Below, in pieces: positions 62,201-64,000 of a stretch of 64,000 nt of DNA. The notes below the pieces were generated by a model. The model did no database searches. It saw only the letters and a list, made by a program, of their open reading frames with translations, and was not told where the DNA came from. Within the stretch, counting starts at the first letter, position 1; every line of letters begins with the position of its first letter. Location: assembly GCF_019925205.1 (NCBI RefSeq), contig NC_083566.1, positions 37,021,558 to 37,085,557 on the forward strand, written 5' to 3'. Source of the DNA: Metopolophium dirhodum (taxonomy: Eukaryota; Arthropoda; Insecta; Hemiptera; Aphididae). The position numbers and the translations under genes are program-made.

Positions 62201-62907
62201 GTATAAAAATCATTTAAGTTAGAATTTTTTGTTAAGATTATATTTTGTGTTTTAAAATTTTTTTCCTCATATTCCATATTTTTTTTATTTTTACCTCTCT
62301 TATATATAGCAATAAACATAATATTAACTTTTAAATTTTGTTTCTTTAATTCATGTTTAACTCGTCCTATTACTGGATTATCTAAACGATTTAAAAATGT
62401 TTGTATATCTTTAATACCCATATTATTTTTAATAATATAAGTTTTTAATCTACTTTGAAATGCTGTTTCTTCATTTTTTAAAATAGGTCGAATCGTGTTG
62501 TTTATTTCAAATATTTCTTCATTAAAATTAAAAACTCTATGTGATTTAGGTATTATCTCTCTTGATATTCTTGGTCTTATACCATTATTTTGATGACGAA
62601 TAGACTGTAAATGTTTAGACCAACTGTTGTATTTAACTGTTAGCTTACAAATATCACAAGTTTTATCTGTTTTTGGTATTCTCTCTTGTTTTGTTCTTAC
62701 ATTTTTTGTTGTTGTACCTCTGTATGTTCCTCTAAATCGAGGTATAATTGTTTGATCTGGATCATTGTTTTGATGACGAATAGATTTCAAATGTCTAGAC
62801 CAATTTTTGTAACTAACTGTTAAGTTACATTTTTCACAAGTTTTGTTATCCATTTTATTATTGTTAACATTTCCTTTAACACTTATTTCAATTTTTTTAT
62901 TATCCAT
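59170..62907 (-). CDS. protein-primed family B DNA polymerase, frame-shifted near its C-terminus
   Basis: A 1245-codon frame with the motifs of the viral/organellar, protein-primed DNA polymerase B family. In order: two zinc fingers (C24/C27/H39/H45 and C84/C87/H99/H105); a DDKCF...GHYCW block (C302, H404) that resembles an OTU-like peptidase signature; a C2HC finger (C429, C432, H445, C449); Exo I DYE at 485-487; an endonuclease VII-like module (C581, C584, DHDH 641-644, C657); Exo II NLSGYD (N673, D678); Exo III Y838-x3-D842; palm motif A D939 (DANNLYG); motif B K1080-x3-NSVYG; motif C YTDTDS 1178-1183; and KVLGKFKDEL at 1223. All catalytic acids are present. The frame then enters a 22-bp tandem duplication and stops within a few codons; the usual C-terminal ~120 residues follow in another frame. 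The start follows the conserved upstream box. It would copy the element using a protein primer. Confidence 0.9.
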   Translation of the reverse strand: MDNKKIEISVKGNVNNNKMDNKTCEKCNLTVSYKNWSRHLKSIRHQNNDPDQTIIPRFRGTYRGTTTKNVRTKQERIPKTDKTCDICKLTVKYNSWSKHLQSIRHQNNGIRPRISREIIPKSHRVFNFNEEIFEINNTIRPILKNEETAFQSRLKTYIIKNNMGIKDIQTFLNRLDNPVIGRVKHELKKQNLKVNIMFIAIYKRGKNKKNMEYEEKNFKTQNIILTKNSNLNDFYTEVKIKIVQEEEDFILKGSQWRLHEILSLGININKYVPFKGSSYIELPKNIGDKKAIINVKNEDDKCFLWAILSALHPVEKNGQRVTKYKKWENEYDDVIKKSKIEFPVSTKDVPKFVKLINNLSVNIYYLEEKNKNKHIIVPLEVTINEKTNHIDLMYLREDNENKGHYCWIKDLWKLCGSQMTKDGHKRKICKMCLNSFDTENKLNEHKHYCANNKAAKIVLPKPYNKTLVFEKYNNSLRVPFVVFADYECTLKPIYTCQPNDTESFTNCYQKHIPNNFCYYIKYSNGDYKPPVTYSGPNVAQVFYECMKNEEISISEIYDKIVPMKSLNEEQLNSYYNKSNKCHICERYLSEIPPMLEKKFKIYKNTIEYYKNTDDVKKFKLYEDKLKNEIENKNKNMRKVRDHDHLTGEYRGAAHSICNLNYRNPRFIPIVFHNLSGYDAHLFIKEFGNDNEQIKMLANNEEKYISFSKIIPRVVTRNGKDIKISTELRFIDSFKFLPSSLDKLTNNLRNDSKLNLKNKFKELSKYFPEEHLDLVTRKLAYPYEYMDCEEKFNETCLPPIEKCYSSLIDKNITKEEYENSQKIWKVFNIQNMREFTSLYNKIDVLLLTDIIENFRDISLKNYKLDPMWYFTTPGFAWDCMLRMTNVKLDLLTDIDQILLFENGIRGGLSQCSQRYSKANNKYMGDKFKKKEESIFLEYLDANNLYGWAMSKYLPTGDFKWVDNLNDFDVMNISDKSSKGYILEVDLTYPEELHDLHSDFPLAPERHFDDKQLPKLLTTLYDKKKYIIHYETLKLYIKLGLKIEKIHRVLEFSQSPWLKVYIDFNTNLRSEAKNDFEKEFFKLMNNSVYGRTMMNVRNHVDIRLCSNALQVEKLIAKPNFDRRTIFTENLAAVHMKRCEITFNQPIYVGMCILDLSKMLMYDFYYNIIKQKYGNRVRLLYTDTDSLILEIKTNDFYQDMKIMLDHFDTSDYPKDNIYGLPLVNKKVLGKFKDELNGKIMTEFIGNYD

Positions 62908-62992
62908 TATTTATTATAGATAATATTATTATTTTTTTACATTCAATTTTTTAATAAAAATAATTTTTATTAAAAATAATATTTAAATAATA
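62908..62992 (-). promoter_or_regulatory. conserved intergenic cassette upstream of the polymerase gene
   Basis: Fills the gap between the 204-aa gene and the polymerase. It repeats the neighbouring cassette almost base for base: the TTGAATGTAAAAA stretch, an A/T tract, then TCTATAATAA at 62911-62920, three bases before the polymerase ATG. The retention of the box amid otherwise slightly diverged sequence suggests function. The alternative is that both cassettes are simply remnants of one duplication that also copied the zinc-finger N-terminus. Confidence 0.6.
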
Positions 62993-63607
62993 TTAAGATC
63001 CCATACTAAATTCACACATTTTAATATTTCCTAAATCTTGAACAATCTTAATATCGTCTAGATAATAGTGATTATAATCATCTGTTGCAATAATTTGATC
63101 ATTGGCTATATGACAAAGTTCTAACCAAGTTGGTGAATGTAATAGTTTAGAAACATAAGGCTTTCCATTTCCAAAACCATCATCTCCTTGATTAATAATG
63201 AAAATATTTCCATCAATTGGAATTTTATTTAGATTATATTTAATACTCTCAGAATATTCATAGTATTCAAAAGCACAAAATGTCACATAACATTTATTAT
63301 TTTTTTTTTGTATACTTTTTTTTATTTCATTTCGCATTACTTTCAAAAAATTAAAATTTTTTAGTCTATATTGATTAATTGGTACACCATTATATTTTGT
63401 ATTAACTCTACAAGGTAAAATTGTTTGATCTATATCATTTTTTTGATGTCGAATAGATTTCAAATGAGCAGACCAACTTTTGGAACCAATTGTTAAATTA
63501 CATTTATCACAAGTTTTAGCAGGATATATTTTTTTATTTAATACATCCATTTTATTATTGATATCAATTTCTTTAACTAAAGATTCAATTTTATTTAATC
63601 CTTCCAT
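62993..63607 (-). CDS. unrecognised 204-aa zinc-finger protein of the Polinton-like element
   Basis: An intact 204-codon frame between integrase and polymerase on the same strand. One zinc finger is visible: C33, C36, H48, H54 (C-x2-C-x11-H-x5-H), with the text CDKCNLTI then SWSAHLKSIRHQ. It closely matches the two fingers at the start of the polymerase encoded downstream, and the stretch after it (NDIDQTI) is also shared, so the two N-termini are paralogous. Residues 80-204 contain a lysine-rich segment and then a compact-looking domain with FCAFEYYEYSES, GDDGFGNGKPYVSKLLHSP and YYLDDIKIVQDLG. I do not recognise this part. By position it could be a DNA- or terminus-binding accessory replication protein; this is a guess. 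The ATG at 63607 follows the conserved upstream box at the same spacing as the polymerase start, which supports this start. Confidence 0.7.
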   Translation of the reverse strand: MEGLNKIESLVKEIDINNKMDVLNKKIYPAKTCDKCNLTIGSKSWSAHLKSIRHQKNDIDQTILPCRVNTKYNGVPINQYRLKNFNFLKVMRNEIKKSIQKKNNKCYVTFCAFEYYEYSESIKYNLNKIPIDGNIFIINQGDDGFGNGKPYVSKLLHSPTWLELCHIANDQIIATDDYNHYYLDDIKIVQDLGNIKMCEFSMGS

Positions 63608-63683
63608 TCTTTATTATAGAAAATATTATTTTTTTTTTTACATTCAATTTTTTAATAAAATAATTTCTATTAAAAAATATCAT
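63608..63683 (-). promoter_or_regulatory. conserved intergenic cassette upstream of the 204-aa gene
   Basis: The whole gap between the integrase stop and the next ATG is a ~75-bp AT-rich cassette. On the minus strand it holds TTGAATGTAAAAA, a homopolymeric tract, and the box TCTATAATAA (63611-63620), which ends exactly three bases before the ATG. The same arrangement precedes the polymerase gene. Two copies at identical distance to the start suggest a promoter or transcription-start element. TCTA-type promoters are known from Mavirus, a virophage related to Polintons. The upstream part may also end the integrase transcript. Confidence 0.6.
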
Positions 63684-64000
63684 TTAAAATTTTGTTTTTT
63701 GTAACTCTTGGTTATAAAAACTCCCTATAATCTCTTCATTGTTTAAATCTATAATTTTATAAGTAATAGGATTTGTGTATAAAATTTCATTAACTATAAA
63801 TATTTCTTTTGTCCAATTATTACTATATTTATTACCAAATGTTTTTTTAGAAGCTGTTATTCTTACTCTATCACCTACACTAAATTTAATTTTTGGTTTA
63901 GGTTTGTTTTTTGTAGAAAATAATTTATGAAAAACATCATCTTCGTTAGATTTATTTACTTCACAAGGTCTCATACCAATAGATCGATGTATGTCTTTGA
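63684..64000 (-). CDS. Polinton-type integrase, C-terminal part (5' end outside window)
   Basis: The frame is open from the window edge to a TAA stop. It reads KDIHRSIGMRPCEV at the edge, the 'H-R-S-I-G-M-x-P' segment that follows the last catalytic glutamate of retroviral-type (DDE) integrases. About 40 residues further on comes the GDRVRI start of the small beta-barrel C-terminal domain, followed by NNWTKEIFIV, YKIIDLN and a closing GSFYNQELQKT. This tail is typical of Polinton/Maverick integrases, which would join the element's ends to chromosomal DNA in the nucleus. The zinc-binding and catalytic D,D,E parts lie beyond the window. An internal ATG at 63974 opens a 96-codon frame, but the frame is continuous upstream, so I do not take it as the start. 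No break is seen in the visible part. Confidence 0.85.
   Translation of the reverse strand, partial: KDIHRSIGMRPCEVNKSNEDDVFHKLFSTKNKPKPKIKFSVGDRVRITASKKTFGNKYSNNWTKEIFIVNEILYTNPITYKIIDLNNEEIIGSFYNQELQKTKF

Larger units (their letters stand above)
58547..64000 (-). mobile_element. Polinton/Maverick-like element, partial
   Basis: Three closely spaced minus-strand genes lie here: the end of a retroviral-type integrase, a zinc-finger protein of unknown role, and a protein-primed family B DNA polymerase. An integrase next to this kind of polymerase is the hallmark of Polintons (Mavericks), large self-synthesising DNA transposons related to virophages and adenoviruses. Gaps between the genes are only 76 and 85 bp, unlike the surrounding insect DNA. 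The element continues past the window end, so capsid, ATPase and protease genes and the far terminal repeat cannot be assessed. The near end is uncertain: I place it at the short tandem array that follows the polymerase, but no inverted terminal repeat can be proved. The polymerase is broken by a small duplication, so the copy is probably non-autonomous now. Confidence 0.85.

Noticed and set aside
1..64000. CRISPR arrays, bacterial operons or integrons
   Set aside because: The window is eukaryotic in character. The tandem repeats seen are microsatellites or the single 58-60 bp array, with none of the regular unique spacers expected of CRISPR.

Overview
The window looks like nuclear DNA of an insect, most likely an aphid. 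It is very AT-rich, full of ATAATATTATA-type runs and 'taggtacctac'-like words, carries many trinucleotide (ATT/TAA) and CA/GT microsatellites, and is packed with retroposon and transposon remnants of the kinds that fill aphid genomes. The species assignment is an inference from composition. No host protein-coding gene could be recognised: from 1 to about 58,500 the open frames are short, low in complexity or start in repeats.

Bases 1-58,500 are a gene desert in which AT-rich stretches alternate with GC/CpG-richer islands (about 1-1650, 4560-6480, 9300-10060, 14100-14800, 17260-17540, 20340-22150, 24280-24840, 30580-31520, 32820-33320, 35060-36350, 37130-38060, 41900-43640, 53400-54200, 54600-55650, 56000-56850). 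The islands could be promoters, untranslated exons, regulatory DNA or introns of a large gene; the sequence alone does not decide. Set into this background are a 3' fragment of a Jockey-like LINE (22.4-22.9 kb), a polyA retroposon with a perfect 10-bp target duplication (19.0-19.3 kb), two 5S rRNA-related SINEs (30.0 and 57.1 kb), a very short polyA retroposed insert (3.6 kb), a TTAA-bounded MITE (8.1-8.7 kb), two copies of a 1.3-kb element with 13-bp inverted ends (28.2-29.5 and 51.8-53.1 kb), a dispersed repeat pair (2.6 and 26.6 kb), and a Helitron-like cluster (45.1-57.6 kb) with head-to-tail junctions and nested insertions.

From about 58.5 kb to the window end lies the only convincing protein-coding DNA: part of a Polinton/Maverick-like element, read on the minus strand. 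In transcription order it encodes the C-terminus of a retroviral-type integrase (its start lies beyond the window), an unrecognised 204-aa zinc-finger protein, and a large protein-primed family B DNA polymerase. The polymerase keeps all visible exonuclease and polymerase motifs. It also carries two N-terminal zinc fingers, a possible OTU-like Cys/His block and an endonuclease VII-like module. Its last ~120 codons are cut off by a 22-bp tandem duplication, so this copy is probably defective. The two genes downstream of the integrase are preceded by near-identical intergenic cassettes with the same 10-base box (TCTATAATAA) exactly three bases before the ATG. This recalls the TCTA promoter reported for the related virophage Mavirus. 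Together the genes would serve integration and self-replication of the element; the capsid, ATPase and protease genes expected of a full Polinton are not in this window.
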